Assembly (NCBI GenBank): GCA_910575435.1
Contig: CAJTGI010000001.1
Span: forward strand, 471,093 to 535,092
Origin: Clostridiaceae bacterium
GTDB lineage: Bacteria > Bacillota > Clostridia > Lachnospirales > Lachnospiraceae
Reading direction: 5' to 3'
DNA: 64,000 nucleotides
Positions 50,288 to 60,348 of the stretch are shown here, in pieces. The position numbers and the translations under genes were made by a program. Numbering within the stretch: the first letter of the stretch is position 1; the number at the start of each line of letters is the position of its first letter. The notes below the pieces were generated by a model that was not told where the DNA came from, did no database searches, and was given only the letters and a program-made list of their open reading frames with translations.

Positions 50288-50385
50288 GCTATCTCCTTTC
50301 CTGCTTCCATTTGCAGCAAATCATCCCTTTAAGCGGTATCCATCCTGGCAATAGCCCAGAATTCTCCTACCCGGGCCTGCCCCGC

Positions 50386-51141
50386 CTACCACTCCACTTC
50401 CAGTTCCACGGGACAGTGATCCGATCCCATTACCTCCGTGTGGATGGCGGCTGACTTTAAGTTTTCCCTCAATCTCTCTGATACAAGAAAATAATCAATG
50501 CGCCACCCTGCGTTTTTGGCCCTGGCAGAGAATCGGTAAGACCACCAGGAGTAAATCCCCTCCTGGTCTGGATAAAAATACCGAAAGGTATCCACGAAGC
50601 CACTGTCCAGCAATGCGGTCATCTTCTCCCGCTCTTGGGGCGTAAATCCAGCGTTCTTCTGGTTCGTCTTGGGATTCTTCAAATCTATCTCCCTGTGAGC
50701 CACATTCATATCTCCACATACAATCACAGGCTTCTTCCCATCCAATGCCACGAGATACTCCCGGAAGGCATCCTCCCACGCCATGCGGTAGTCAAGACGC
50801 TTCAGTTCATTCTGAGCATTGGGCGTATATACCGTGACCATAAAAAACTGCTCAAACTCCAGGGTAATCACCCTGCCTTCCTGATCATGCTCCCCGATGC
50901 CCATGCCATAGGTGACAGCGAGAGGCTCTTCCTTGGTAAATATCGCCGTCCCAGAGTACCCTTTCTTCTCCGCATAATTCCAATACTGGTGATAGCCTGG
51001 GAAATCCATTTCCAGCTGCCCCTCCTGCATCTTGGATTCCTGGATGCAGAACACATCCGCATCCACCTCCTTGAAATATTCCTCAAAGCCCTTTTTCACG
51101 CAGGCCCTGATGCCATTCACATTCCATGAAATCAATCTCAT
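50386..51141 (-). CDS. xth: Exodeoxyribonuclease III / AP endonuclease
   Basis: 251 residues. Motifs of the ExoIII family: RLISWNVNGIRA, DVFCIQESKM (Glu), VYTPNAQ, VIVCGDMNVAH (Asp, Asn), YSWWSYRFSARAKNAGWRID, and the final GSDHCPVEL (Asp-His). It cuts DNA at abasic sites in base-excision repair. Start ATG 51141 follows AAGAGG (7 nt) and begins with the family's first strand; an ORF extension upstream has no match. Not coupled to its neighbours. Confidence 0.95.
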   Translation of the reverse strand: MRLISWNVNGIRACVKKGFEEYFKEVDADVFCIQESKMQEGQLEMDFPGYHQYWNYAEKKGYSGTAIFTKEEPLAVTYGMGIGEHDQEGRVITLEFEQFFMVTVYTPNAQNELKRLDYRMAWEDAFREYLVALDGKKPVIVCGDMNVAHREIDLKNPKTNQKNAGFTPQEREKMTALLDSGFVDTFRYFYPDQEGIYSWWSYRFSARAKNAGWRIDYFLVSERLRENLKSAAIHTEVMGSDHCPVELEVEW

Positions 51142-51236
51142 ATCGCGCCTCTTTTCCATTACATTGCCGTTCCCCACAGCAACATCTTTGCTCTCCATTC
51201 ATGCCTATGCCTCTCATTGATGGCCGATGCGGGACG

Positions 51237-52031
51237 TTACATTCCCCTAGCCTTCGCCACGCAAGCCTTCATCGACTCAATCACAGAACTGCGAAGCCCT
51301 TCCCTCTCCAGCACCCGCACCGCCTCTATGGTCGTCCCGCCAGGGGAACAAACCATATCTTTCAATTCTCCAGGATGCTTTTCCGTATCCAGCACCATCT
51401 TAGCGCTCCCCAGTACCGCTTGGGCGGCAAAGCGATATGCCTGTTCCCGGGGCATGCCATCTGCCACTGCCCCATCTGCCATGGCCTCAATCAACATAAA
51501 TACATAAGCCGGAGAACTGCCACTGACAGAAACCACCACATCCATCAGATGCTCCGGCACAAATTCGCATTTGCCAAAACTTTCCAGCAGTCTAGCCACG
51601 TTTTCCAAATCTTCCTGCGTTACATTTTCATTGCAGCAGGCCGCCGTCATGCCCTCCCCCACCAGAGCCGGGGTATTGGGCATGGTGCGCACGATCTTCC
51701 TATCCTCCCCCAGAAGGGAAGACAGCCACTCCAGAGTCTTTCCGGGAGCAATAGAAATCACAATCTGATCTGCCCTCACTACCCCTGCAATTTCCTGAAT
51801 AACTTCCTGGTAAAATTGAGGCTTCACTGCCACAAACAGCACGTCGCTTCCTTCCGCCACCTCCCGATTATCGCCAGCCGGGACAATTCCAAACTCCCTA
51901 GCTACCCGCTCTCTGCTGGCCTGGGTTCGCACAGAGGCAATAATATCCTCCTTCGCCACAACGCCATTCTCTATCATGCCGCCAATCATAGCACTTGCCA
52001 TATTGCCACATCCTATAAATCCTAACCGCAC
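51237..52031 (-). CDS. proC: Pyrroline-5-carboxylate reductase
   Basis: 264 residues. NAD(P)-binding LGFIGCGNMASAMIGGM at the very start, VAVKPQ, IAPGKTLEWL, RTMPNTPALVGEG, and the substrate region VSVSGSSPAYVFMLIEAMAD with CSPGGTTIEA. Last step of proline synthesis. The start is GTG 52031, 7 nt after AGAAGGAGG; the upstream ATG at 52064 precedes this site and would add residues before the Rossmann strand. Monocistronic. Confidence 0.95.
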   Translation of the reverse strand: MRLGFIGCGNMASAMIGGMIENGVVAKEDIIASVRTQASRERVAREFGIVPAGDNREVAEGSDVLFVAVKPQFYQEVIQEIAGVVRADQIVISIAPGKTLEWLSSLLGEDRKIVRTMPNTPALVGEGMTAACCNENVTQEDLENVARLLESFGKCEFVPEHLMDVVVSVSGSSPAYVFMLIEAMADGAVADGMPREQAYRFAAQAVLGSAKMVLDTEKHPGELKDMVCSPGGTTIEAVRVLEREGLRSSVIESMKACVAKARGM

Positions 52032-52178
52032 TTCTAATCCTCCTTCTGTTCTCCATCTTGCCATTCCTAAATTTCCAGCAAATTATTCTTTCTCTCCTGG
52101 CCAAAAAGAAATCCCCAGTTCTGCCAATGTCTGTCCGTATCTCCCACCAAATAGTCCATAGACAAAAGCATAGCACAA

Positions 52179-52213
52179 CAAAAGAGGGGAATCAAGCGAG
52201 AGTTCCCCTCTTT
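52179..52213 (-). terminator. Terminator after the 52-56 kb ABC exporter operon
   Basis: AAAAGAGGGGAA and TTCCCCTCTTTT form a perfect 12-bp stem, 70 bp after the permease stop, with T-run on the minus strand. Confidence 0.85.
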
Positions 52214-52285
52214 TGCAACTTACCACTTATTCTTTAAATTAAAACTGCTTCCAGACCGCTTCCCAACGGCATTAAAAGTTTTCAC

Positions 52286-55087
52286 CTACATGTTATCATT
52301 CCGCAGGGCTTCAATGGGGTTATCTCGCTTAATCTTCCTCATGGAGTACAGCATGCTGCCAAACACCATGACAAACACGCCCACGATTACCACCGCCACA
52401 TTGCCCCAGGGAATGGCGAAGGCCGCATTCCAGCCCACCTCCATGGACTTGCTCATAAAATAGCATAGCAGAAATGATAGGGGCAAGCCAATCAGCAATG
52501 ACTTCACGCCATACAAGAGGCACTCAAAATTCATCATCCGGTCAAATCCCCCTTTTTCCATTCCCACCGATTTTAACATGGCAAACTCCTTCCTCCGAAG
52601 CTGAATATTCGTAGAAATGGTATTAAAGATATTTGCCATGACAATCAGCGCAATCAGGGATATAAACCCATACACAAAGATGTCAAGCACCAGCAGAAGC
52701 GCCCTGTTGGCCTCGGCAGTCTCCCGCTCGCTGTAGAGCCGGCTCACCACCTCTTTCTTGAATCCGGAACTATTTTTCAGGTATTCCGACAGATTGGTAT
52801 ACGCCTTTTTATATTTCGTCGCCTTGAAATTAAATTCCGTATAATTCCCAAAATCTATTTTTTTAGAAGCCCCTGCCATGTGCTTTAGCGCACTCTCGGG
52901 AAGCACCAGCGTCACCCCGTTAAACCACGGCGAAACGCTTCCGATTCCCAAAGGAATCTTTCGGGAGGCGATCTCCATCTTCTCCGCATCGTCAAAGGCT
53001 AATTTCGTGACGGCCTTCTCCCCGGAAAAGATCGTATCTTCTTCCTCCTCGGAATCCCCCTCTTTTTCGCCCCCATTCTCCTTCTCTTCTTTCATAAACG
53101 GAAAGGCCAGCTTCTCTGCATCCATACTCTTATAGTCCACGACATATTCGTATCCCTTCACCCGATTGATGCAATAAATCTCCTTCGGCATGCGGTTCTT
53201 TTTAAACACCCGCCCCTTGACAATGCTATTTCCCGAATTAAGTCCCTGCACTTCATCCCAGATGATGGGACAGAGTTTCTCTCCGTCCATATATTTAGAC
53301 ACATCCATATGATTTTCCTTCAAAAACTTCTTATAGGAAGCGTCATCCACAAAGTTCAGCGCGGCATCTATCAGCACTTTGTCGCTCTTCTTATGGAAGC
53401 CAATATAGCTTGCCACCCCTCCTTTTTCCTGATTAAATTCATAAAATTCCTCATCCAAATCTTCCCGATCCACAAGCAGGTAGGAAAAATCCACTGGGAG
53501 GGAATACGCCACCTCCTCCACGTCCTGCACCCGCTCCATAGCCTTCCTGGCTTTTTCCGCAGGTACGCCAAGCATATCTTCCTTTTCCGCACTGAGCATA
53601 ATGTCCGTCGTAGATGCCTGCTGCATGATATTCACACTCTCTGACATATATCCATTAAAGCAGCTGGTCACGATAAAGAGAATGATGCTGATGGTCAGAG
53701 AGAATACCGTCAGCCGATATTTCCTCCGATTCCTCTTAAAGTTCTTGCTGGCAAGCATTCCCTCGAAGCCAAAGAGATAATACACCCATTTTCCCGTGCG
53801 GACATTCCTGCTTCGAATGCGCACGTCCCTGCTCTCCCGCAGGGCATCGATGGCCGTCATTCGGACAGCTTTTACCGCCGGAATCATGGAAGAGATCAGC
53901 ACTGTAACTAACGCTACAATCACAGCAATCACAATGGCAATGGGCTTCACGGTAAGATGCAGATGAATATTGTCTTGCTTATTCATAAATTGTCCCATCA
54001 ATGAATCCACAAAATACAGCGTAATGCCAATGCCTCCAAGACCTCCCAGCACGCCGATGGGAATACCTATCCCGCACAGGCACAGCCCCTCAAAATAAAC
54101 GCTGTGGCGAATCTGCTTCTTGGTGGCACCTATGGACTTCAAAAGACCAAACTGCTTCGTCCTCTCGCTGACAGAGATGGAAAATGCATTGTAAATCAGC
54201 GTGACGCTGGCCACCATGATAATGAAAATCAAAACCGCTCCCATGGTATAGAACACCTGCATATAATTCCCATTGGGAGATTCCCCACGGTATCGCAGCA
54301 ACCCACCATGAGTAATATAATCAATCTCCCCCTGGACGGAATCCTTATCCCGCCCCAACTCCTTGATGAGAAAATGCTTCATCTGCTTCAATATTTCCTT
54401 GGGATGCTCAGAGGTAAAGAGCACATCTGAAAAAATGACATCGTCGGCCCCTACCGTGAAGGCAGTATATCCCGATGCAGTATGCATTTCCAGCGGCGGC
54501 CTCTCACAGATTCCCACAATGTGGTAGGTCATTGACCGAGTTTCTTCCAGGCTCTCCCCATTCTCTATATATGGCGTAGCCTGCCCTGCCGCCTGACCAT
54601 CTACCACCCTCTTTCCCACTTCCAAGGTGACAGTATCGCCCACATGATAGGTAATGCCGCCATTTTCCTCCAGATGCTGGGAAATCACCAATTCATCACT
54701 CTTTTCTGCCATCCGTCCCTCCGTGAGACGCAAGGGGCTGAAATCAGCAAAATTCTTCTTAATAGAGTTGATGCAAAGGTAAGGCTTGGATTCATTGAGG
54801 CTATCCTGCATCCTGGCATATCCCACGGTATCCACCACTGTGGCACCCTTCACGTCCCCACTCTTGCAAAACTTTTTCGCCTCATCCTCTGACAGAGCAT
54901 TCATCCTGCCCTCCCAGGCCCCCTCGTCCCCAATTTCCAGGCGAACCATGAAATCCTGAAGACTGAACACAATAGATGTCACGCCTGTAAACATGGCGGC
55001 GGAAAGAGTGATTCCAATAATGGTTACCAAGGTTCTCAATTTATTTTTCTTCAATGATTGCAACGTATAGCGATTGATGATATTCAT
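52286..55087 (-). CDS. FtsX-like ABC transporter permease
   Basis: 933 residues with the duplicated MacB/FtsX plan: first helix (about 17-38), large external domain, three helices (about 285-420, SERTKQFGLLKSIGATKKQI), a cytosolic linker, a second set beginning at about 475, a second external domain containing an acidic low-complexity loop (EEKENGGEKEGDSEEEEDTI) and last helices (about 800-930, FAMLKSVGMEKGGFDRMM). ATG 55087 overlaps the ATPase stop (ATGA) after GAGGTGA. No two-component pair is adjacent on the same operon; an orphan GHKL kinase gene lies upstream. Substrate unknown, probably peptides. Confidence 0.92.
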   Translation of the reverse strand: MNIINRYTLQSLKKNKLRTLVTIIGITLSAAMFTGVTSIVFSLQDFMVRLEIGDEGAWEGRMNALSEDEAKKFCKSGDVKGATVVDTVGYARMQDSLNESKPYLCINSIKKNFADFSPLRLTEGRMAEKSDELVISQHLEENGGITYHVGDTVTLEVGKRVVDGQAAGQATPYIENGESLEETRSMTYHIVGICERPPLEMHTASGYTAFTVGADDVIFSDVLFTSEHPKEILKQMKHFLIKELGRDKDSVQGEIDYITHGGLLRYRGESPNGNYMQVFYTMGAVLIFIIMVASVTLIYNAFSISVSERTKQFGLLKSIGATKKQIRHSVYFEGLCLCGIGIPIGVLGGLGGIGITLYFVDSLMGQFMNKQDNIHLHLTVKPIAIVIAVIVALVTVLISSMIPAVKAVRMTAIDALRESRDVRIRSRNVRTGKWVYYLFGFEGMLASKNFKRNRRKYRLTVFSLTISIILFIVTSCFNGYMSESVNIMQQASTTDIMLSAEKEDMLGVPAEKARKAMERVQDVEEVAYSLPVDFSYLLVDREDLDEEFYEFNQEKGGVASYIGFHKKSDKVLIDAALNFVDDASYKKFLKENHMDVSKYMDGEKLCPIIWDEVQGLNSGNSIVKGRVFKKNRMPKEIYCINRVKGYEYVVDYKSMDAEKLAFPFMKEEKENGGEKEGDSEEEEDTIFSGEKAVTKLAFDDAEKMEIASRKIPLGIGSVSPWFNGVTLVLPESALKHMAGASKKIDFGNYTEFNFKATKYKKAYTNLSEYLKNSSGFKKEVVSRLYSERETAEANRALLLVLDIFVYGFISLIALIVMANIFNTISTNIQLRRKEFAMLKSVGMEKGGFDRMMNFECLLYGVKSLLIGLPLSFLLCYFMSKSMEVGWNAAFAIPWGNVAVVIVGVFVMVFGSMLYSMRKIKRDNPIEALRNDNM

Positions 55088-55767
55088 AATCTGTTCACCT
55101 CGTCTCTGGTTATTTTTCCATCCTCGATGGCGATGATCCGATCCGCCTGCAGGGCTATATTCTCATCATGGGTAATCATAATCAATGTCTGATGGAACTT
55201 CTCATTGGACTCCCGCAGCAGATGCATGATATCCTGGCTGTTCTTGCTGTCCAGATTGCCGGTGGGCTCATCTGCCAGCACCACCGCCGGCGCATTCATC
55301 AATGCCCTGCCGATGGACACCCTCTGCTGCTGCCCGCCGGAAAGCTGGTTGGGAAGATGACCTTCCCTGCCCTCCAGTCCCAGCATTTTCACCATCTCCG
55401 CAAGCCGGCTCTCATTGACCTTCCTCCCATCCATCAGCACAGGAAGGGTGATATTTTCCTTCACGTCCAGCACCGGAATGAGGTTGTAGAACTGATAAAT
55501 CAGTCCCACCTGCCTCCTCCGAAAAACCGCCAATGCCTCCTCCTTCTGGGAAAAGACGTCCTTTCCGTCCATCGTCACCTTCCCAGACGTGGGCTCATCC
55601 ACCGCTCCCAGGATATGCAGCAGCGTGGACTTTCCTGAGCCGGATGGCCCGATGATCGCCACGAACTCTCCCTGCTCCACAGAGAACGACACGCCGTCCA
55701 GGGCATGCACCGCATTCTCCCCGGTGCCGTACACCTTTGTTAAATTTTCCACTTTTAAAATTTCCAT
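55084..55767 (-). CDS. ABC transporter ATP-binding protein (MacB/LolD type)
   Basis: 227 residues with Walker [11 protein letters not shown], signature [14 protein letters not shown], Walker [13 protein letters not shown] and H-loop IMITHDEN. First gene of the exporter pair, coupled to the permease by a 4-bp overlap. The start is ATG 55767 six nt after AGGAGG; a TTG two codons upstream overlaps the spacer. Similar in type to the ATPase at 15380 but clearly a different lineage. Confidence 0.93.
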   Translation of the reverse strand: MEILKVENLTKVYGTGENAVHALDGVSFSVEQGEFVAIIGPSGSGKSTLLHILGAVDEPTSGKVTMDGKDVFSQKEEALAVFRRRQVGLIYQFYNLIPVLDVKENITLPVLMDGRKVNESRLAEMVKMLGLEGREGHLPNQLSGGQQQRVSIGRALMNAPAVVLADEPTGNLDSKNSQDIMHLLRESNEKFHQTLIMITHDENIALQADRIIAIEDGKITRDEVNRL

Positions 55768-55965
55768 AGTCAACCTCCTAAATCCTCTCCTCTGGCTACA
55801 ACGATTCCCTTGGAATCTAAAGATTAGTATAGACGAGGATTATTACAGGTGGGTGACTGGAATGTGACTATTCCGTCATATAAGAATCATTTTGCATTAG
55901 TTCAGTGCAATATGTACCTGCGAATACTGCACCGACATTGGTCAATCTACTGAGCCTAGCCCCGC

Positions 55966-57279
55966 TCACACTGGCTCCGCATTCATAATCAGGCGAAGCA
56001 CGAACACGCCCTCATTATTCCTAAAATCATATTCCCCCTGATATTTTTCTGCGGTTCGGATAATGCTTGAAACACCAACGCCCCCCGTAAATTCTGATTT
56101 TGGCTTTCCGTCCTTTAATTCCGTTTCTATCCTGCAGGAATTGCTGCAGGAAATCATCAATTTATTCTTCTTTTTCTTGAGTATCAGATGGATAAAGCAT
56201 TCCCGCCCATCCACGCGCTTCATCACATCCATGCAGGCATATATCGCATTTTCATAGGCATTGGCCAGAATGGCCACCAGATCTATGCTTGGGAACATCA
56301 AATTTTTGCCAATCCTGACATCCAAAATCACCTTAATTCCCTCACTTCTAGCTTTTCTGGTGTACGCTGCCAGAATATTGTTGACTGCGATATTGGAACA
56401 TATCATTTCGGGCATCTCCTGGGTAATCTCCTCCTCGTACTCTTCCAGATACAGCAGCAATTCTTCCCGCTGACCTCTTCGGGCATACTCAGCAATTATT
56501 GCATTATGGTGTCTGGCATCATGACGAATCCGCTTGCCTGATTCCACAGACTCTTCCAGAATTTCCAACTGCCGTTCCAATAGCCTGCTGTTCATCTGAA
56601 TCAATTGATTCTCCCTTTCATATTGCTTCTCTCTGCCCACATGGAGATAGAAACGGAATATCAGAAGCTGCAGCGTTCCTGTCAGAAAAAAATTAGTTCC
56701 AATCTGAAGAATGCGGGATACATTTAATTTTCTATTCATATCGGGATTCAAAATATAGCCTATGCTGAGCGAAATACAGATAATCAGGATAGCCACACTA
56801 AACCGATCAACCTCCTGCTCTACATAGTGTCCAAATCCCACCATGGACTTCCTAACATACTTATAAAGAAGAAACGTAACCAAACTAAACAGAAACATAC
56901 GCGCGATGATATCTGCCCATACGCTTCTATCAAAGAATAAAGAGGAGATTTCTATAGACCCGATAATGCACGCCGACATCAAATAAAAAACTAGCACCGA
57001 TTTATATATTTTTATCCAGATGGAACCTCTGCTGAGAAAATAGGAAAAAATGGCAACGCTCAGATACATGGTATGCGCCCCTATGCGCACATAGAGTGCC
57101 CAATTTACCGCATACCAAATACATGACAGCGCAGTGGCGGCTACGAAAAAACATCCAAAATACAGAACAGTCCTCTTTCTATCAAACCGTGATTCGCTAA
57201 TCACAGAATATAGCAAGACTACTCCCATGAGGCTAAAAATAAATCGTATAAATGCAATAAATATCGAGCCGCCTAACAT
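55966..57279 (-). CDS. GHKL-family sensor kinase (AgrC/ComD-like), orphan
   Basis: 437 residues. Six to seven N-terminal membrane helices (about 5-200), a coiled stretch, the H-box region KRIRHDARHHNAIIAEYARR (phospho-His in RHDARHH), and a GHKL ATPase domain with ANAYENAIYACMDVMKRV (N box) and EFTGGVGVSSIIRTAEKYQG (G box). Such kinases read peptide pheromones and usually pair with a LytTR regulator, but no response regulator gene is adjacent. The start is ATG 57279 six nt after GGGAGG. It may act with the ABC exporter encoded downstream on the same strand. Confidence 0.9.
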   Translation of the reverse strand: MLGGSIFIAFIRFIFSLMGVVLLYSVISESRFDRKRTVLYFGCFFVAATALSCIWYAVNWALYVRIGAHTMYLSVAIFSYFLSRGSIWIKIYKSVLVFYLMSACIIGSIEISSLFFDRSVWADIIARMFLFSLVTFLLYKYVRKSMVGFGHYVEQEVDRFSVAILIICISLSIGYILNPDMNRKLNVSRILQIGTNFFLTGTLQLLIFRFYLHVGREKQYERENQLIQMNSRLLERQLEILEESVESGKRIRHDARHHNAIIAEYARRGQREELLLYLEEYEEEITQEMPEMICSNIAVNNILAAYTRKARSEGIKVILDVRIGKNLMFPSIDLVAILANAYENAIYACMDVMKRVDGRECFIHLILKKKKNKLMISCSNSCRIETELKDGKPKSEFTGGVGVSSIIRTAEKYQGEYDFRNNEGVFVLRLIMNAEPV

Positions 57280-57469
57280 ACCTTGCCTCCCTTTTACACT
57301 ATCATTTATAATAATCATTGGCATGTGCCATCATCGTAGATAGACTATTTTCGATATTTTATCATAATAACCCGCCCTTTGCGGACATATTGTAAAAATG
57401 GTGTCGTTTATTGTAAAATTGGCAAAGGGGTTTTCGTCCTTTCTATTTTCAACATCAGAAATACGCCAT

Positions 57470-58174
57470 TCACATCAAATCCTTCGTCTCCGCCTGACAC
57501 ACAGACAAAACCGCAAAGACAAGAGAAACGATTGTCAGAATCACGGGAAACATCCCATTTCTAGCAAAGGTAACATCCCCCACATTCGCCTGCGTTAGAA
57601 AAATCAGCAGAAAAGAAGTCACGATGGTTGCCTTGGAGGATTTCATAGCCATTCCTACGAACAGAGCGATAAAGCCCATACTCACGACGACAAAAGACTT
57701 TGCCAGCAACTGCAGGTAAAAAGACGGATCTGCCATATAAAAATCTATCGCAAAAGAAGACTCCATCCCCTTTACACCAACAGAAATGCATCCGTACAGC
57801 AAAAACTTTGTCAGCACCAGTGCGACAAAACAGAAAATCCAAACCGCCAGCATCTGGGAAGCCAAAATCTTCTGCCGCTTAATCGGATAAGAAAACATCA
57901 GGTTCATGGTTTTATTTCGATATGCGCAAACGATAAAAGAAGACAGCATCACGCTGGTAAATATTAAAAATGACATGCTGGTAAATAATTCTATGGGCGC
58001 AGAAATCCCCTCCATCCCCTCCGCGGCATCTAGCGTTCCGTCAGGGTCATTGGCAATCCCCAGAAAGGCCAAGGCAAAGACAAAGAAAGCCAAAAGCCCT
58101 GCCAAAATGCATGCGCCGCAAAGATGCCTTCCAATATGATTCTTCTTCCATTCCAATCTGATTAATTTCAACAT
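57470..58174 (-). CDS. ABC-2 type transporter permease (BcrB-like)
   Basis: 234 residues with six membrane helices and the typical first segment (LKLIRLEWKKNHIG) before the first helix, plus a cytosolic loop YRNKTMNLMFSYPIKRQKIL that matches ABC-2 permeases of bacitracin/lantibiotic immunity transporters. Start ATG 58174 follows GGAGGGAATC. It lies 41 bp after the ATPase gene and is the last gene of an RR-kinase-ATPase-permease operon. Confidence 0.88.
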   Translation of the reverse strand: MLKLIRLEWKKNHIGRHLCGACILAGLLAFFVFALAFLGIANDPDGTLDAAEGMEGISAPIELFTSMSFLIFTSVMLSSFIVCAYRNKTMNLMFSYPIKRQKILASQMLAVWIFCFVALVLTKFLLYGCISVGVKGMESSFAIDFYMADPSFYLQLLAKSFVVVSMGFIALFVGMAMKSSKATIVTSFLLIFLTQANVGDVTFARNGMFPVILTIVSLVFAVLSVCQAETKDLM

Positions 58175-58215
58175 GATTCCCTCCATTTCCGCACCATTTT
58201 CTGATGCATATATCT

Positions 58216-59130
58216 TCAATCTGTCTCCCCAGTCAGCTTCAAAAAATAGTCCTCCAAATTCTCCGAATGGCTTCCAATTCCCAAAATCTCCACATCTTGC
58301 GCCGCCATTACCCTAGAAATCTCATTTGCGGAAACCTGACTGTCATAGATGTGGATATGGTTTTCATCTATAATCTTAAATCGATCCAGTCCCATCCGAT
58401 CTGCCAGCACAAAAGCCGCCCTCTGCACATCTTTCACAACCAATTCCATGTATGCCGCATTCATTTCAGAAACCTCCTTCATAGAAATTTCCTTCATCAT
58501 GTTTCCATGATGGATAATGCCAATGGTATGGGCAATGGATTCTACCTCTGAAAGAATATGGCTGGATACCAGAATCGTCATTCCATATTCTCCGCACAAT
58601 CTCTGAAAAAGCTCCCGAGTTTGCTTCATCCCCGCCGGATCAAGTCCGTTGGCAGGCTCGTCCAGCACCAAAAGTTCCGGCCTGCACAGTATCGCCCGGG
58701 CAATACCCAGACGTTGCCGCATGCCCAGGGAATAACTCTTCACAGAGGCATCACCCGCCCCCATAAGCCCCAGCATGCCCAACGCCTCCTCCACACTGCC
58801 AGGAGTATGATATCCCATGTATTCGCAGTGAAGCTGCAAATTCTCCCGCCCACTCATATGCTCGTAGAAACAGGGAAACTCAATCATGCTCCCCATCCTT
58901 TTCAGCACGTCATAGGAAGTCTTTGTAAGAGTTTTCCCAAAAAGTTCCACTGTGCCCCTGGTAGGCTTCCACAAATTCGTAATCATCTTCAAGACCGTAG
59001 TCTTTCCAGCCCCATTCGGCCCTAGAAAGCCATAAATTTCTCCCCGCTTCACATGGATGTCCACATCCCTTACCAACTCCTTTCCGCCAATGGTTTTCGT
59101 CAACTGATTTGTCTGCAAAATATTCGACAT
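58216..59130 (-). CDS. ABC transporter ATP-binding protein (BcrA-like)
   Basis: 304 residues. Walker A LGPNGAGKTT, signature YSLGMRQRLGIARAI, Walker B LLVLDEPANGLDP, H-loop LVSSHILSEV, and an extended C-terminal domain (about 210-304) as in the BcrA group. With the permease gene it should form an exporter for lantibiotic or bacitracin-type compounds, controlled by the upstream two-component genes. ATG 59130 follows CAGGGGG; its leader is the third copy of the shared repeat element. Confidence 0.92.
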   Translation of the reverse strand: MSNILQTNQLTKTIGGKELVRDVDIHVKRGEIYGFLGPNGAGKTTVLKMITNLWKPTRGTVELFGKTLTKTSYDVLKRMGSMIEFPCFYEHMSGRENLQLHCEYMGYHTPGSVEEALGMLGLMGAGDASVKSYSLGMRQRLGIARAILCRPELLVLDEPANGLDPAGMKQTRELFQRLCGEYGMTILVSSHILSEVESIAHTIGIIHHGNMMKEISMKEVSEMNAAYMELVVKDVQRAAFVLADRMGLDRFKIIDENHIHIYDSQVSANEISRVMAAQDVEILGIGSHSENLEDYFLKLTGETD

Positions 59131-59180
59131 AAAATCCCCCTGCCTTTCCAGTGCCTGCAAATTTGAATGTACATGTAAAG
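59128..59180 (-). repeat. Leader repeat element, copy 3 of 3
   Basis: On the minus strand: TTTACATGTACATTCAAATT, TGCAGGCACTGGAAAGG, CAGGGGGATTTTATG. It is closest to the copy at 46990 and similar to the one at 11341. Confidence 0.65.
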
Positions 59181-59412
59181 CACTATGCCTGCAAAGCAAA
59201 TATGCATTTGCCTTTGCGAACATAGTTCGCAATCACCTCTTGATAAAACCATTGTAGCAGTTTATTTTTTCAGAACTCTTGCACAATTCTTACAATTTCC
59301 TTTCACGCCATCTAAAATTGCCACAGCAAAAATCTGGACGCTACCAGCAACATGACGGCTCGTTTCCAATCACTCTTTCCCATCAAATAAATTATAATTC
59401 CCAAGCCATTTC

Positions 59413-60333
59413 CTAGTATTTCTTTAATTTCACCGTAAATACGGTGCGAACGCCAGGCTCGCTCATTAGGAAAATATCCCCGCCCATCTGCTTGGCAAGA
59501 TTCCTGGCAATGGTCAGCCCTAAGCCATTCCCCTGTATCTGGCGGTTGCGGGAATCTTCCATCGTATATAGCCGCTCAAATACGCTGTCCGCAAATTGCT
59601 TTTCTATCCCCTTTCCCCGATCTACCACATCCATCTCCACGAACTGCTCCCCATCCCTGAGAACCAACCCTAGATACCGCCCGTCTCCGCCGTAGCGCAA
59701 GACATTTGACAGCAGATTGCTCAATATCCTGTCAATTCCCTCTCTGTTACCCCACACAAAAAAATCCTGTTCTGGAATCACCACTTCCACGGCAAACTGC
59801 TTGGAAACCAGCAATTCATAATATCCCAGCACATGTTCCCGACACACTTCGCTGAGATTAACCCTGTCCATCTCTAATCCCATATCCCCTGCCTCAATCT
59901 TTGCCAAGGTAAAGAACTGGTCAATCAGTTCCATCACTTGCTTCGCCTTTGCCTCAACCTTCTGCAAATCCTGACTCTCTCCATTGCTCAGCCGCATCAT
60001 CTCCAGATACCCCAAAATCACCGTCAGGGGTGTCTTGATATCATGGGAAATATTGGAAAGCATTCTCTTGGAAGACATCTCCTGCCGCCTGAAATCTGCC
60101 CGGATCTTCTGCCTGTCCAGAAGCACCCGGTTAATCTGCCCGCACAAATCCATCAGTGCCTTCTGGTCAGTAAATTCCATTACCTTCTCGTCACTGTCAT
60201 TTTCCATAATATCCCGTAACTTACTGCTAATGGAATCCACTTTTGCCTGCATTCCTCTGGCAAAGGCAAATCTCTGGTACAGAACGATAACCAGCAGCAC
60301 AACTATGACGCAGATTAAAAAAAATACCATCAT
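59413..60333 (-). CDS. Sensor histidine kinase of the BcrAB-like operon
   Basis: 306 residues. One membrane helix at residues 2-20 and no extracellular domain, HisKA with SNISHDIKTPLTVILGYLEM (His about 94), and an ATPase domain with NLLSNVLRYGG, DRGKGIEKQFA and GNGLGLTIARNLAKQMGG. The gene starts 15 bp after the response regulator gene and 280 bp before the ATPase gene. A short-sensor kinase near an ABC exporter fits antibiotic-peptide sensing. ATG 60333 or 60330, after GAGG. Confidence 0.92.
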   Translation of the reverse strand: MMVFFLICVIVVLLVIVLYQRFAFARGMQAKVDSISSKLRDIMENDSDEKVMEFTDQKALMDLCGQINRVLLDRQKIRADFRRQEMSSKRMLSNISHDIKTPLTVILGYLEMMRLSNGESQDLQKVEAKAKQVMELIDQFFTLAKIEAGDMGLEMDRVNLSEVCREHVLGYYELLVSKQFAVEVVIPEQDFFVWGNREGIDRILSNLLSNVLRYGGDGRYLGLVLRDGEQFVEMDVVDRGKGIEKQFADSVFERLYTMEDSRNRQIQGNGLGLTIARNLAKQMGGDIFLMSEPGVRTVFTVKLKKY

Positions 60334-60348
60334 CCCACCTCACATTTC